Part shown: in pieces, positions 1-9,300 of the stretch
How positions within the stretch are numbered: the first letter of the stretch is position 1
How the letters are laid out: each line of letters begins with the position of its first letter
NCBI GenBank assembly: GCA_035315065.1
Contig: DATFYM010000199.1
Coordinates: forward strand, 1 to 37,543
Source: DATFYM01 sp035315065
Lineage (GTDB): Bacteria > Acidobacteriota > Terriglobia > UBA7540
Direction: 5' to 3'
DNA length: 37,543 bases
The notes under the pieces: generated by a model
The model's input: the letters and a program-made list of their open reading frames with translations, nothing else
Database searches by the model: none
What the model was told of the DNA's origin: nothing
Made by a program: the position numbers and the translations under genes

Positions 1-53
1 TCCTGCACCACCTGCACTCTTTGATTTTCCAACTGAGGAATAGACTCAGTCAT
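1..53 (-). CDS. 5' end of a leftward gene, unidentified (partial)
   Basis: An ATG on the minus strand at 53 opens a frame that stays open to the window edge, starting MTESIPQLENQRVQVVQ. A strong Shine-Dalgarno AAGGAGG lies at 63-57, three bases before the ATG, which is rather close. A perfect palindrome (64-89) lies immediately upstream. Only 17 codons are visible, too few to name a family. The operator-like palindrome next to the start would fit an autoregulated regulator gene, but that is inference. Confidence 0.5.
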   Translation of the reverse strand, partial: MTESIPQLENQRVQVVQ

Positions 54-63
54 AGGCCTCCTT

Positions 64-89
64 ATCCTAACGTCTATATACGTTAGGAT
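64..89. promoter_or_regulatory. Palindromic operator-like site
   Basis: Two perfect 10-bp arms, ATCCTAACGT (64-73) and ACGTTAGGAT (80-89), flank the 6-base spacer CTATAT. The site abuts the ribosome binding site of the leftward gene that starts at 53 and lies 147 bp before the start of the decayed sigma factor gene. Arm length, symmetry and position suit a dimeric repressor such as a TetR-type protein. The protein that binds is not known. Confidence 0.55.
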
Positions 90-236
90 TGATACCACAA
101 AAAAAGAAACTCTTCAATTCCAACTTCTATGTCGTGCACCCCAGACAGACAGACAGACAATCGCCTTGATTGGAGCGATAGTATGAAGGTAAAATGGCAC
201 CCAGCGCTGAAGGCACGGCTGAGGGAGAGGTGGAGC

Positions 237-637
237 ATGGGCCTTCCGTCCGGCGAAAGCACTCAGCTACTCGCGAAGGCTAGGAACGGCCGCCCCGAGG
301 GTGCGGCGGCGTTGGCCCCTCTCGTTTACGACGAACTGCGGCACATTCTGGCAGGTTACGCTCGGGCCAGGCTACCAAGGAAGTGCGGCGGCGCTCAGCG
401 GACGATCTCGTTGGGCTTGCCGTTGCTTTCTCTCCCGCGCCATCGGGCAGTTGCTGGCGCGGAAGAACAAGCTCTCGAGCGGCTTTCCCAACATGACCTG
501 CGGCGGGCCACATTGCTGAGCGGCGGGCTATCGGCCTCAGCGAGGAGGAGGTAGCCGGAGTGCTCGGCATTTTCATTCGAACCGTGAAGAGCGACGGGAG
601 CACAAGAGCATGGCTTTTTTGCGAAATGAACCGGTAA
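237..637 (+). pseudogene. ECF sigma factor, decayed (internal deletion and frameshift)
   Basis: The remnant belongs to the acidobacterial ECF sigma family that often precedes Ser/Thr kinase genes. The ATG at 237 follows a GGGAGAGG ribosome site and begins MGLPSGESTQLLAKARNG, followed by the sigma-2 start (LAPLVYDELRHIL). This runs directly into YARARLPRKCGGAQRTISL, which in intact relatives lies after the whole sigma-2 core, so roughly 60-70 codons appear to be deleted. LERLSQHDLRRA then marks the sigma-4 start. The frame is lost near 515-535 and the sigma-4 helix-turn-helix continues in another frame (GLSEEEVAGVLGIFIRTVKS), ending at a TAA at 635-637. The family motif RDWSTARAWL is also damaged, with a Trp changed and one residue missing. 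The kinase gene follows 25 bp later, so the pair was probably once functional. The family assignment is from recall of conserved motifs. Confidence 0.75.
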
Positions 638-662
638 TGTGACACCAAGGTAAGGGCGGCAC

Positions 663-3600
663 ATGATCGACGACAAGCATCCCGAGCAGGCCCATGGGGC
701 TGCGGCCGTGCGGCTGGCGGAGTCGCAGAGTGCTTCCTCGATGACTCCCGAACGTTGGGAGCAGGCCAAGAGACTATTCGAGGCGGCGCAGGAACTCGAC
801 CCGGGTGAGCGTGCCTCCTTCCTCAATCGAGCCTGCCCCGACGACCCGGCATTGCGCGGCGAAGTTGAGTCGCTGCTCTCAGGTGATCGGCGCGCCGGAG
901 ACTTTCTCGAGAAGCCTATTCTTGCAGATGGCGCGCCAACTGAGAACGTTGCGATTCGCGTCGGCGCACTCACGCTCGGCCAAGTGCTCTCGGGCCGCTT
1001 TCGAGTGATCCGCTTCCTTGGGCTGGGTGGAATGGGCGAGGTCTACGAGGCCAGGGACCTCGATCTGGGCGAGCGCGTCGCCTTGAAGACCATCCGGCCC
1101 GAGATCGCCTCCCAGCCTCTCACCATGGCGCGCTTCAAGCAGGAAATCCAATTGGCCCGGCGCGTGACCCACCCGAATGTCTGCCGGATGTTCGACCTGG
1201 AACGCCATCGACCCCCACCCGAGACCGACCCCACGGCCGGTGTGGTCACCTTTCTCACCATGGAGCTGCTGGAGGGCGAGACGCTCGCCGCCCGCCTTCG
1301 TCGCGTGGGCCGCATGACGCCGGCCGAAGCGCTTCCGCTGGTTCAGCAAATGGCCGAGGCTTTGGCCGCGGCCCACGATGTGGGAGTGGTCCATCGCGAC
1401 TTCAAGCCCGGCAACGTGATGTTGGTGCCGTCGAAATCCGGCGATGGGAAAGAGCGAGCTGTGGTTACGGATTTCGGCTTGGCCAAAGGTACCGCGGCCG
1501 CCGATCAGGCCGTCGGTGAAGGTCCTGCATCCGCTGTTACAGCCAGCGGCCACATGATCGGAACCCTCGCCTACATAGCGCCGGAACAACTGCGAGGCTG
1601 CGAGGCCACGCCCGCTTCGGACATCTACGCTCTCGGTCTGGTGATGTACGAGATGGTTGCCGGCAAGCGTCCGTTCTCAGACATCGCGCTTCTTGGTGGA
1701 GCCTACCAGCGCGTGATGCAGTTGCCTGCGTCGCCGCGCGCCCATGTGCCTGACCTCGATCCGCAGTGGGAACAGGCCATCCTGCGCTGTTTGGAAGTCG
1801 ATCCGGCCAAGCGCTTCGCCAGTGCCAGGGGCCTAATCATTGCTCTCAGTACTCCTCCGGAGACTATCTCTCATTACCGGATTGTGGAGAAGTTGAGTGG
1901 CGGCGGGATGGGCGTGGTCTACCGGGCCGAGGACACCAAGCTGAAGCGCGCGGTGGCTCTCAAATGTGTGACTCCACGCTGGCGCGCGGACGCTCGCTAC
2001 CGCCAACGCCTGCTGCTGGAAGCTCAGCACGCCTCTCCGTTGAATGACCCGCACATCGCCAAGATCTACGACGTGTTCGAGGAAGGGAACGAGCTTTTCC
2101 TGGCGATGGAGTATGTGGAGGGCGTGTCGTTGCGCGAGCGCCTGCGCGGGCCGCTGCCGATGGAAGAGTTCGCTGACCTGACCATTCAGTGTGCGGAAGG
2201 GCTGGTAGCGGCGCACGAGAAAGGCGTCCTCCACTGCGACATCAAGCCCGAAGACATCATGCGTACCGCCGACGGCAAGGTCAAGATGCTCGACTTCGGC
2301 GTCGCGAAGCTTCTTCCTGATCCCGGCGCCGACACCAAGACTGAAACCCAGCCAGGCTTCGCCTCGGGTTTCAACGGCACCCCAGGCTACATGGCTCCCG
2401 AGGTCCTGCTCGGAAAGGAACCCGACGGACGCGCTGACGTGTTTTCGCTAGGGGTGGTATTTTACGAAGCTCTGACGCATCAGCATCCCTTCCGGGCGCG
2501 GAGCTTCGTGGCTACGTGCGATCGCGTCTTGCATGAGGATCCCGCGCGCCCCTCGACCCTGAACCCCTTGATCCCGCTTGAAGCGGAGCGGATCGTCTTG
2601 AAGATGTTGGCCAAGGACGCTGGCGACCGTTACGCCTCGGCGGGAGAGCTTTTGACCGACCTACGGTCGCTTTCCGGCGTGGCCCGGAACCACTGGCTTG
2701 GCAGAGCGGTGGCGATGGCTGCCGCCGCGGTGGTGCTGATCATGGCCCTGATCCTGTGGCCCCGACCGAACCCACCAGTCTCCAACATTCCGCAAGAGCC
2801 TAAGCTGGCCCTCCTTCTATTCTCGAGTGCGGACCAGAGTCCGGACGGCGAAAGCATCGCTCGTGGCATTCGCGGGACCCTGGGGGCTGACCTCACGCAA
2901 CTGAGCCGCACCCTCCACGTCATCCCCCCGGTTGTACCCTCAGGCACCGTCAACGGCGGCTTCCAGGATATCGCGGTCGATTCGCCGGCCGTCGCCCGCC
3001 AGGTCGGCGCCAATCTTACCTTGCAGGGCAGCGTGAGCGTCGCGGGAGACCGGGTCCGCGTCAGCTACGTGTTGGCCGGCATGGCAACCGACGAAGTACT
3101 CGCCGGCGCGGTGATCAACGGCGACCGGAGGGACCTGTTCGATTTGCAGGATCGAGTAGCCCGCAGTGTGATCGCCAAGCTCAAGCTGGTGGCCAAGACT
3201 CAGGCGGCCGGGGGAGTGCAGGTTCCGGCGCCGAGCGTGCACGCCGCCTACGAGCCCTATGTGCAGGCTCGCGGTCTACTCCAGAACGCCAAGACCCCGT
3301 CCGACGCCGACTCGGCGGCAGCGGCCTTCCGGCACGCGGTGGGCATCGATCCCGAGTATGCTCCGGCCTACGCCGGTCTGGGAGAATCCTACTTGCGGGA
3401 GTATCAACTGACGAAAAAGCCCGAACTGGTTGCCAGGGCTATCGAGGCCTGTCAGAAGGCAACGACCGTCCAGGACACCCTGGCCGAGGGCCACACCTGC
3501 CTGGGACGCCTTTACCGGGAGAAGGGCCAGTATGAGGACGCGGCGCAGCAATACAGGCATGCTGTCGATCTCGATCCGACGAACGATGACGCTTACTTGG

Positions 3601-4406
3601 GCCTCGGTTTCACCTACGAGCGACTCCACGATTCCAGGAGGGCCGAAGAAACCTATCTCCGGGCCGTCAACTTGCAGCCCCACGACGCAACCGCTCACAA
3701 CTGGCTCGGCATGTTCTATATCAAGCATCTTGAGTACGACAAGGCTGAAGCTGCGTTCCGCCAGGCGCTGGAGTTCGCGCCGGACGACCCCCGCCTTTAC
3801 TGCAACTTGGGTTGGGCCTATTTTGAGCAGGGGCTTTACTCGCAGGCGGCGTCCATGTTTCAGCGTTCGGTGGACCTTCAGCCCACGGGGTCTGCCTACT
3901 CTAACCTGGGTACCGCCTACTTTTTTATGGGACAGTTCACCGAGGCGGCGCGAGTCTTCAAGGAAGCTTCGGTCCTTGAACCCACAACTTACGATGTGTG
4001 GGGCAATCTGGGCGATGGTTACTACTGGGCCCCCGGAGAGCGGCCGAAGGCTTCCGACACCTATCAACACGCCATCGCCCTCGCTGAAGAGGCGCTTGAG
4101 GTTAACCCCAACCAGCCGGATGCGCTCGGCTACCTGGCGCAGTACTACGCCATGGTGGGCGACAAGAAGAAAGCTCTCGATTGTCTTGACCGGGCCCTGA
4201 AGCCGGACGCAAGGGACCCGGACTCGCTTTTCGCCGCGGCGCTCGTTCACCAGCAGTTCGGTGAAAAGGATGCCGCACTTCATTGGCTGGAGAAGGCGGT
4301 GGCCAGCGGCTACCCGCGCAATCAGGTGCGGGACCATCCCGCCTTCTTCAATTTACGCAACAACGGGCGATTCAAAAAGCTCATTCAGGGTCGCCGAATC
4401 GGGTGA
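663..4406 (+). CDS. Tandem-domain Ser/Thr protein kinase with periplasmic TPR region
   Basis: A 1247-aa membrane receptor kinase of the PknB/Hanks type. Residues 27-87 are the usual N-terminal helix region of this family (MTPERWEQAKRLF). Kinase domain 1 spans about 112-380, with glycine loop GLGGMGEVY, catalytic loop HRDFKPGN (H244, D246, N251) and DFG at 270-272. A second kinase domain spans about 404-670, with loop GGGMGVVY, the VALK lysine and DFG at 544-546, but its catalytic loop reads HCDIKPED (524-531): the HRD arginine is Cys and the metal-binding Asn is Asp. One transmembrane helix follows at about 682-700. Next comes a domain like the FlgO/TolB-type region of CadC-like proteins (about 715-850), then six to nine TPR units (about 865-1245). 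The kinases should be cytoplasmic and the TPRs periplasmic. A weak ribosome site precedes 663; ATG 741 is an alternative start. The ECF gene upstream is decayed. The substrate is unknown. Confidence 0.93.
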   Translation: MIDDKHPEQAHGAAAVRLAESQSASSMTPERWEQAKRLFEAAQELDPGERASFLNRACPDDPALRGEVESLLSGDRRAGDFLEKPILADGAPTENVAIRVGALTLGQVLSGRFRVIRFLGLGGMGEVYEARDLDLGERVALKTIRPEIASQPLTMARFKQEIQLARRVTHPNVCRMFDLERHRPPPETDPTAGVVTFLTMELLEGETLAARLRRVGRMTPAEALPLVQQMAEALAAAHDVGVVHRDFKPGNVMLVPSKSGDGKERAVVTDFGLAKGTAAADQAVGEGPASAVTASGHMIGTLAYIAPEQLRGCEATPASDIYALGLVMYEMVAGKRPFSDIALLGGAYQRVMQLPASPRAHVPDLDPQWEQAILRCLEVDPAKRFASARGLIIALSTPPETISHYRIVEKLSGGGMGVVYRAEDTKLKRAVALKCVTPRWRADARYRQRLLLEAQHASPLNDPHIAKIYDVFEEGNELFLAMEYVEGVSLRERLRGPLPMEEFADLTIQCAEGLVAAHEKGVLHCDIKPEDIMRTADGKVKMLDFGVAKLLPDPGADTKTETQPGFASGFNGTPGYMAPEVLLGKEPDGRADVFSLGVVFYEALTHQHPFRARSFVATCDRVLHEDPARPSTLNPLIPLEAERIVLKMLAKDAGDRYASAGELLTDLRSLSGVARNHWLGRAVAMAAAAVVLIMALILWPRPNPPVSNIPQEPKLALLLFSSADQSPDGESIARGIRGTLGADLTQLSRTLHVIPPVVPSGTVNGGFQDIAVDSPAVARQVGANLTLQGSVSVAGDRVRVSYVLAGMATDEVLAGAVINGDRRDLFDLQDRVARSVIAKLKLVAKTQAAGGVQVPAPSVHAAYEPYVQARGLLQNAKTPSDADSAAAAFRHAVGIDPEYAPAYAGLGESYLREYQLTKKPELVARAIEACQKATTVQDTLAEGHTCLGRLYREKGQYEDAAQQYRHAVDLDPTNDDAYLGLGFTYERLHDSRRAEETYLRAVNLQPHDATAHNWLGMFYIKHLEYDKAEAAFRQALEFAPDDPRLYCNLGWAYFEQGLYSQAASMFQRSVDLQPTGSAYSNLGTAYFFMGQFTEAARVFKEASVLEPTTYDVWGNLGDGYYWAPGERPKASDTYQHAIALAEEALEVNPNQPDALGYLAQYYAMVGDKKKALDCLDRALKPDARDPDSLFAAALVHQQFGEKDAALHWLEKAVASGYPRNQVRDHPAFFNLRNNGRFKKLIQGRRIG

Positions 4407-4439
4407 AATCTGAAGGTGCCAGTCCAAAAGGAGGAGTTC

Positions 4440-4799
4440 ATGCCAGCAGCAAAGAAAACCAGCGCCAAGGGCGGAAGCGCGAAAGGGCACGTGTTGCAAC
4501 CGGTTACCATTAGCATCATCCTGGGCGAAGGCCGCACCCCCCCCACCGTGGATCCACCCGTGGCAGTTGTTCGCGACAACCAACGGATCCACTGGATCCC
4601 GAGTGGTAAGGTTGACTGGTGGGTGGTGAAAATCGAACCAAACCATTCGGTCGACGATGGGCACCGGGGCTACGTCTTCTCCAACTCCCCCGGCAAGGAT
4701 ACCACTGCCCCTCTCCACTACAACAGGCCCGATATTATCAAGTACAGCGTGGCAACCCCGAGCGGTGTCTTCGACCCCCACATCATTCCGATGCCATGA
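4440..4799 (+). CDS. Small protein of unknown function, possible beta-sandwich
   Basis: A 119-aa protein whose ATG at 4440 is preceded by a strong AAAGGAGG site. An upstream in-frame start at 4416 has no such site and is not preferred. It starts 33 bp after the kinase stop and is probably cotranscribed with it. The N-terminus is a short Lys/Ala/Gly-rich segment without a signal peptide. The rest alternates hydrophobic and polar residues in strand-like runs (VTISIILGEG, RIHWIP, DWWVVKI, IIKYSVATPSG) and ends FDPHIIPMP. This resembles cupredoxin-like or Ig-like folds found near acidobacterial kinases, but I do not recognise a named family. It could be a partner or substrate of the kinase; this is inferred from position only. 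Confidence 0.7.
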   Translation: MPAAKKTSAKGGSAKGHVLQPVTISIILGEGRTPPTVDPPVAVVRDNQRIHWIPSGKVDWWVVKIEPNHSVDDGHRGYVFSNSPGKDTTAPLHYNRPDIIKYSVATPSGVFDPHIIPMP

Positions 4800-4866
4800 G
4801 GGCGTGGCTCGCTTTGACTGGCTTTGCTTCGGCCCATCGACGCTGCCCGGTCGTGACCCGCGATGA

Positions 4867-5937
4867 CTACCTGCCTGCCGCGTGCAGCCGCGGCAGGCGA
4901 TCCTCCACGGGCGGCAGGGGTGGAAACGTTCCGTGGGGCTCGGTCTGATACCAGTAGGCTACCGAATAGTAGTTGTCGGCGCGGTCGTCGGCGGTCCCGT
5001 GCTCGATGGTGGCGCGCAGCGACTTGGTGAAGGTGACGGGCGAGTCGAGATGGAAGCGATAGACGGACCAGCGCGAGCCCTGGCGCTCCGGGCCCACCTG
5101 CGGCGCGCCGAAGAGTCCATACGCAAAGGGCTTGCCGCCGAAGTCCCAGGCGCCGAGGAAATAGTCCTCCGTCCCGGTGCCATTGATGGAGGGCAGCTTT
5201 TCGCCGTCGACGAAGAACATGTCGTCGCCCTCGCCCCACCAGCCGTCGGCGTTTTCGAGTACGGACATAGTGACTCCGGCGAAGTGGCCGCGGCCTGTCG
5301 CCTCCATCCAGACGTAGTTGTTCTCGCCGGTAAGATTCTTGCCGTCGCTCTGGATGGCGGCGCACGGAGTACACTGGCGATACTGCGCGTGGAAATAGAG
5401 CGTGCCCTCCGGCAAAGGCTGCGACAGGGAGCGGTAATCGATGTTGAAGTAGAAGGCGTCCACCCTAACGCGCCCTTGGTTAGTCACCGTAATCCGGGCG
5501 TGCTTTTGAAAGGGCATGGGGAAAAACGAGTTCAGCGCGTTATCGGCTCCCACGGCCAAAGGAATCGATTGATAGAGGAAATAGTCTCCCAGGCCGAGCC
5601 CGAAGAAGTCGCCGATGGGCGCCTCGACACTGGGCGCCGCCTCGTCGTCCCAGTAAATTCGCAGCACCAGCTTCTTGAGATGAAAGCGTTCCGAGCTGGC
5701 GATGGTGACCCACACGTGCGTCACCACGCCCGGCCCTGCCGTGTCGAGCAAAGTCAGCGACTCGCCGGGCGCCACTCGGCGATAGTCCTCGTTTCCGCCC
5801 GTGCGGTCGTAGCTCGAGGAGCGCTTCTGGACGTAGTCTTTGGGTTGCGGCAGGCTCGCCAACCAGCCGCTCAAATCCTGAGCAGGTGCGGATGCAGCCA
5901 AGGCCGGGAAGGTGACAATCAGCATCAACTTTCGCAT
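4867..5937 (-). CDS. Secreted GH172 (DUF2961) glycoside hydrolase
   Basis: A 356-aa protein with signal peptide MRKLMLIVTFPALAASAPAQ and probable cleavage after APA. The ATG at 5937 has GGAGG five bases upstream. The frame stays open to 6051, but that extension only translates the intergenic repeat at 5988-6028 and is rejected. DUF2961 proteins form family GH172, which includes alpha-D-fructofuranosidases, difructose-anhydride enzymes and arabinofuranosidases. Two conserved acidic motifs are present, WWGEGDDMF (E236) and GTGTEDYF (E257). Their 21-residue spacing equals that of the nucleophile and acid/base Glu pair (E270/E291, from memory) of the characterised bifidobacterial enzyme. Other family features are the aromatic-rich N-terminal part (SSYDRTGGNEDYR) and GVVTHVWVTI. 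It is transcribed alone. The sugar released cannot be told from sequence. Confidence 0.9.
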   Translation of the reverse strand: MRKLMLIVTFPALAASAPAQDLSGWLASLPQPKDYVQKRSSSYDRTGGNEDYRRVAPGESLTLLDTAGPGVVTHVWVTIASSERFHLKKLVLRIYWDDEAAPSVEAPIGDFFGLGLGDYFLYQSIPLAVGADNALNSFFPMPFQKHARITVTNQGRVRVDAFYFNIDYRSLSQPLPEGTLYFHAQYRQCTPCAAIQSDGKNLTGENNYVWMEATGRGHFAGVTMSVLENADGWWGEGDDMFFVDGEKLPSINGTGTEDYFLGAWDFGGKPFAYGLFGAPQVGPERQGSRWSVYRFHLDSPVTFTKSLRATIEHGTADDRADNYYSVAYWYQTEPHGTFPPLPPVEDRLPRLHAAGR

Positions 5938-5987
5938 GGGGTCCTCCGAAAGCACAAAGAGTGCGGCTCGAAAGTGTACCACGTATC

Positions 5988-6028
5988 CGAAGTTCGAAAA
6001 TCGAAATTCGAAGTTCGAAAATCGAAAT
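5988..6028. repeat. Tandem 21-bp direct repeat (two copies)
   Basis: CGAAGTTCGAAAATCGAAAT occurs at 5988-6007 and again at 6009-6028, separated by one T. Each copy is itself made of the phrase GTTCGAAA/ATCGAAAT. It lies between the GH172 start and a REP-like element in the 404-bp gap 5938-6341. Read leftward it gives the spurious peptide FSNFEFRFSNF. Confidence 0.85.
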
Positions 6029-6047
6029 GCGGCCCCTCCCCACCTTG

Positions 6048-6122
6048 TCATTCCGAGCGAAGCGAAGAACCCCTCTTCCTTCTCAAAATGGAAAGAGAGC
6101 TTTTTCGCTTCGCTCAGAATGA
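6048..6122. repeat. REP-like inverted repeat (CATTCYGAGCGAAGCGA type)
   Basis: CATTCCGAGCGAAGCGAAG at the left is matched by CGCTTCGCTCAGAATG at the right (6106-6121), forming an imperfect hairpin of about 18 bp with a 35-45 base loop. Elements with this GAGCGAAGCGA core are widespread intergenic palindromes in many bacterial genomes, including Acidobacteria (recalled). Only one copy is seen in this window. Confidence 0.8.
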
Positions 6123-6139
6123 TGTTGTAGAACAGCGAT

Positions 6140-6266
6140 GCCTCCTCGGATCCAGTAAACTGGGTCTGGGGCTGAATCCAAACGAGGAGGCAAGGTCATG
6201 ATAGCGACTGGAGCCGACGTGCACAAGCGCAGGTGCACGCTGGCTGTCAGCCTCAAAACGCGGTAA
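6140..6266 (+). mobile_element. IS110-family insertion sequence remnant (left end and transposase start)
   Basis: The ATG at 6198 opens a 22-codon frame, MIATGADVHKRRCTLAVSLKT plus one Arg, stopping at TAA 6264-6266. The motif G-x-DVHKRxxTLAV is the N-terminus of IS110-family DEDD transposases, whose first catalytic Asp lies in this motif. The rest of the transposase is absent. Upstream is a 9-bp inverted repeat, GCCTCCTCG (6140-6148) and CGAGGAGGC (6183-6191), in the position where IS110 elements have a structured non-coding leader. The right arm also supplies a ribosome site. The element is dead. The 75 bases up to the next gene show nothing else. Confidence 0.6.
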
Positions 6267-6341
6267 CCGGCCAAGATCACCTGGATTCGTCTCGGCCCGG
6301 GATGTGATATAAGTTGCCCTCTTGGAAAAGGGGGTTGCGGC

Positions 6342-9300
6342 ATGAACGCCATGAACGCGAGTCGGGAGCTGAAGACAAAGTGGCGACGGAAAGTCGCCGC
6401 TACGCTGTTGGTCTTGGTAGCGGCAGGGCGTGCCTTTGCCCAGAGCCCTGATGTGGACCCCAAGATCTTCGAGCAACTGAAATTTCGGTTTATCGGCCCG
6501 GGCGGGAATCGAGTCAGCGCGGTGGCGGGCGAGCCCGGCAATCTGAACGTCTACTACGCCGGCGCGGCCTCGGGCGGCCTCTGGAAGTCAGAGGACGGCG
6601 GCACCCACTGGAAGCCGGTCTTCGACAAGGAATCGGCGGCCTCCATCGGCTCCGTCGCCATTGCGCCCTCGGACCACAACATTGTGTGGGCCGGCACCGG
6701 TGAGCCCTTCATCCGCAGCAACGTCTCGATTGGCGACGGCATCTACAAGTCCACCGACGCCGGCAAGACGTGGACACATGTAGGCCTGGAGAAGACAGGC
6801 CGCATCGCGCGCATCGTAATCGATCCGCACAATCCCGACGTAGTTCTCGCTGCCGCGGTGGGCACCTGCTACGGACCGCAACCGGAGCGCGGCGTTTATC
6901 GCACCACCGACGGCGGCAAGACGTGGCAGCGCGTCCTCTTTGTCAACGAGAACACCGGCGCCTCCGACGTGGCTATGGACCCTGCGAATCCGCGCATCCT
7001 CCTGGCCGGCATGTGGCAGATGGAGATCAAGACCTGGGGCCAGAATAGCGGCGGACCAGGCAGCGGACTTTGGATGTCGAGGGACGAGGGCGCGACTTGG
7101 ATCCAACTGAAGGGTCACGGGCTGCCGGACCCGCCGCTGGGGAAGATCGCGGTGGGCATCGCGCAGCGCAATCCTAATCGCATGTATGCTCTCTTCGAGA
7201 CCGGCGGCAACGGACGCGGCTCGCTGTGGAGGTCCGACGACGGCGGCGAGGAGTGGCGCGTAGCAAGCTACAGCCGGCTGCTCAACGAGCGTCCACACTA
7301 CTACACGCGCTTGATGATCGCGCCCGACAACTCCAACGAAGTTTATTTCCCGTCGAACGAGTTGTGGGGCACGCTGGACGGCGGCGATACCGTAAACAAC
7401 ATGCACTGGGGCGGCGACAATCACGACATGTGGGCGGACCCCACCAACGCCGACCGCATGATGATCGGTGACGACGGGGGGGTGCTCATTACCACCAACC
7501 ACGGCAAGGGCTGGCACCGCGTGATCCTGCCCATCGGCCAGATGTATCACGTTGCGGTCGACAACCAGGTTCCGTACAACGTGTACGGCAACATGCAGGA
7601 CGACGAATCGGTGCGCGGGCCCAGCAACGCGCACACGGGCGAGATTCCCTCCAGCCTCTGGAGCACCACGGCCGGCTGCGAGTCGGGCTTTTCATACCCC
7701 GACCCGGTGGACACGAACATCGTGTGGGGCGACTGTTATGGGGGCACGGTGGAACGCTTTGACCTGCGCACCGGCCAGACGCGGTCGGTAAGCCCGTGGC
7801 CGGAGAAGAGTCTGGATTCGCCCGCCGGGGTGCTGAAGTACCGCTGGAACTGGACCCAGCCTCTCGCCATATCGCCACACGACCACAACACCGTTTACGT
7901 GGGGAGCCAGTTCGTGCACCGCACCACCGACGCCGGCCAGAGCTGGACGGTGATCAGTCCCGACCTGACATTGAACGATCACTCCCACATGGGCATCTCC
8001 GGCGGACTCACGCCCGACAATCTGGGCGTGGAATACTGGGGCACACTGTTCGCCATCGCCGAGTCACCGCTCGAAGCTGGTCTGATCTGGGCGGGATCGA
8101 ACGACGGCCTCGTCCACGTGACGCGCGATGGCGGTGCGCACTGGGAGAACGTCACCGCGAATATTCCCGACCTGCCGCCTTACGGCACGGTGAGCAATAT
8201 CGAGCCCTCGCGTTTCGACGCCGGAACGGCTTACATCAGCGTGGACTATCACCAGATGGACAATCGTGATCCGTTCATCTATAAAACGGCCGACTACGGC
8301 AAGACCTGGAAGAAGATCAGCTCCGACATTCCCAAGAGCGTCTTCAGCTATGTGCACGTGGTGGCGGAAGACCCGGTGCGCCAGGGGTTGCTCTACGCCG
8401 GCACCGAAAACGGGCTCTACGTTTCGTTCAACGACGGCGCCCACTGGATGCCGTTGCGGATGAATCTGCCGCCGGCGCCTGTTTCCTGGATCGTGGTTCA
8501 GAGGCAGTTCAACGATCTGGTCCTCTCCACGCAAGGCCGCGGCTTTTACATCCTGGACGATATCGGCCCGCTGCAGCAACTCAAGCCCGAGGTGCTCGAT
8601 TCCGCCGTCACTTTGTTCAAGACACGGCCGGCGTATCGCTTCCATCGCGTGAGCGAGACGCGCGGCGTTCCGGACGATCAATCGGTCGGCCGCAGCCCGG
8701 CCTACGGCGCTTCGATCAACTACTCCTTGAAAGCGGCGCCCAAGGGCGACGTCGACGTCACCATCCTGGACAGCAAGGGCGAAGTGGTGCGGACCTTGAA
8801 GGGGGCCAAGCAGGTTGGGATCAACCGCGTCAACTGGGACCTGCGCTATCCGCCGGTGAAAGAGATGGAGCTGCGCACCACGCCGCCCGCTTATCCGCAG
8901 GTCTGGATCGACACGCGCTTCGTGGGCAAGAAGACCAGACCCATCTACCACTGGGGATCCGAACATCCACGCCAGGGAGCCCTGGCCACGCCCGGCGCCT
9001 ACACCGTGAAGCTGACTGTGGATGGCCAGTCGTTCACTCAACCGCTCACCGTGATCAGGGACCCTCACTCAGCCGGAAGCGAGGCCGAACTCGAGCAGGG
9101 CGTCGCTCTGTGGCGGAAGATCGACGCGGACATCGATGAGGTGGTCGAGATGGTGAATCGAATCGAGCACGTACGCAAGCAGATTGAGGACATGCCGGAT
9201 TACCTCAAGGGCCGCGCCGACGCGGAGCAGATTCTCAAGGACGCCAAGGATCTGGACACCAAACTCGCAGCGGTGGAGGACGAACTCCTGCAGAAGTATC

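Noticed and set aside
3276..4337. Open frame of 353 codons on the minus strand
   Set aside because: Antisense to the TPR region of the kinase gene; no independent support.
5990..6010. GTTCGAAA-like T-loop sequence suggesting a tRNA
   Set aside because: No cloverleaf arms or CCA end; it is part of a direct repeat.
4882..6201. Open frame of 439 codons on the plus strand
   Set aside because: It is antisense to the GH172 gene and then runs through intergenic repeats; no recognisable domain.
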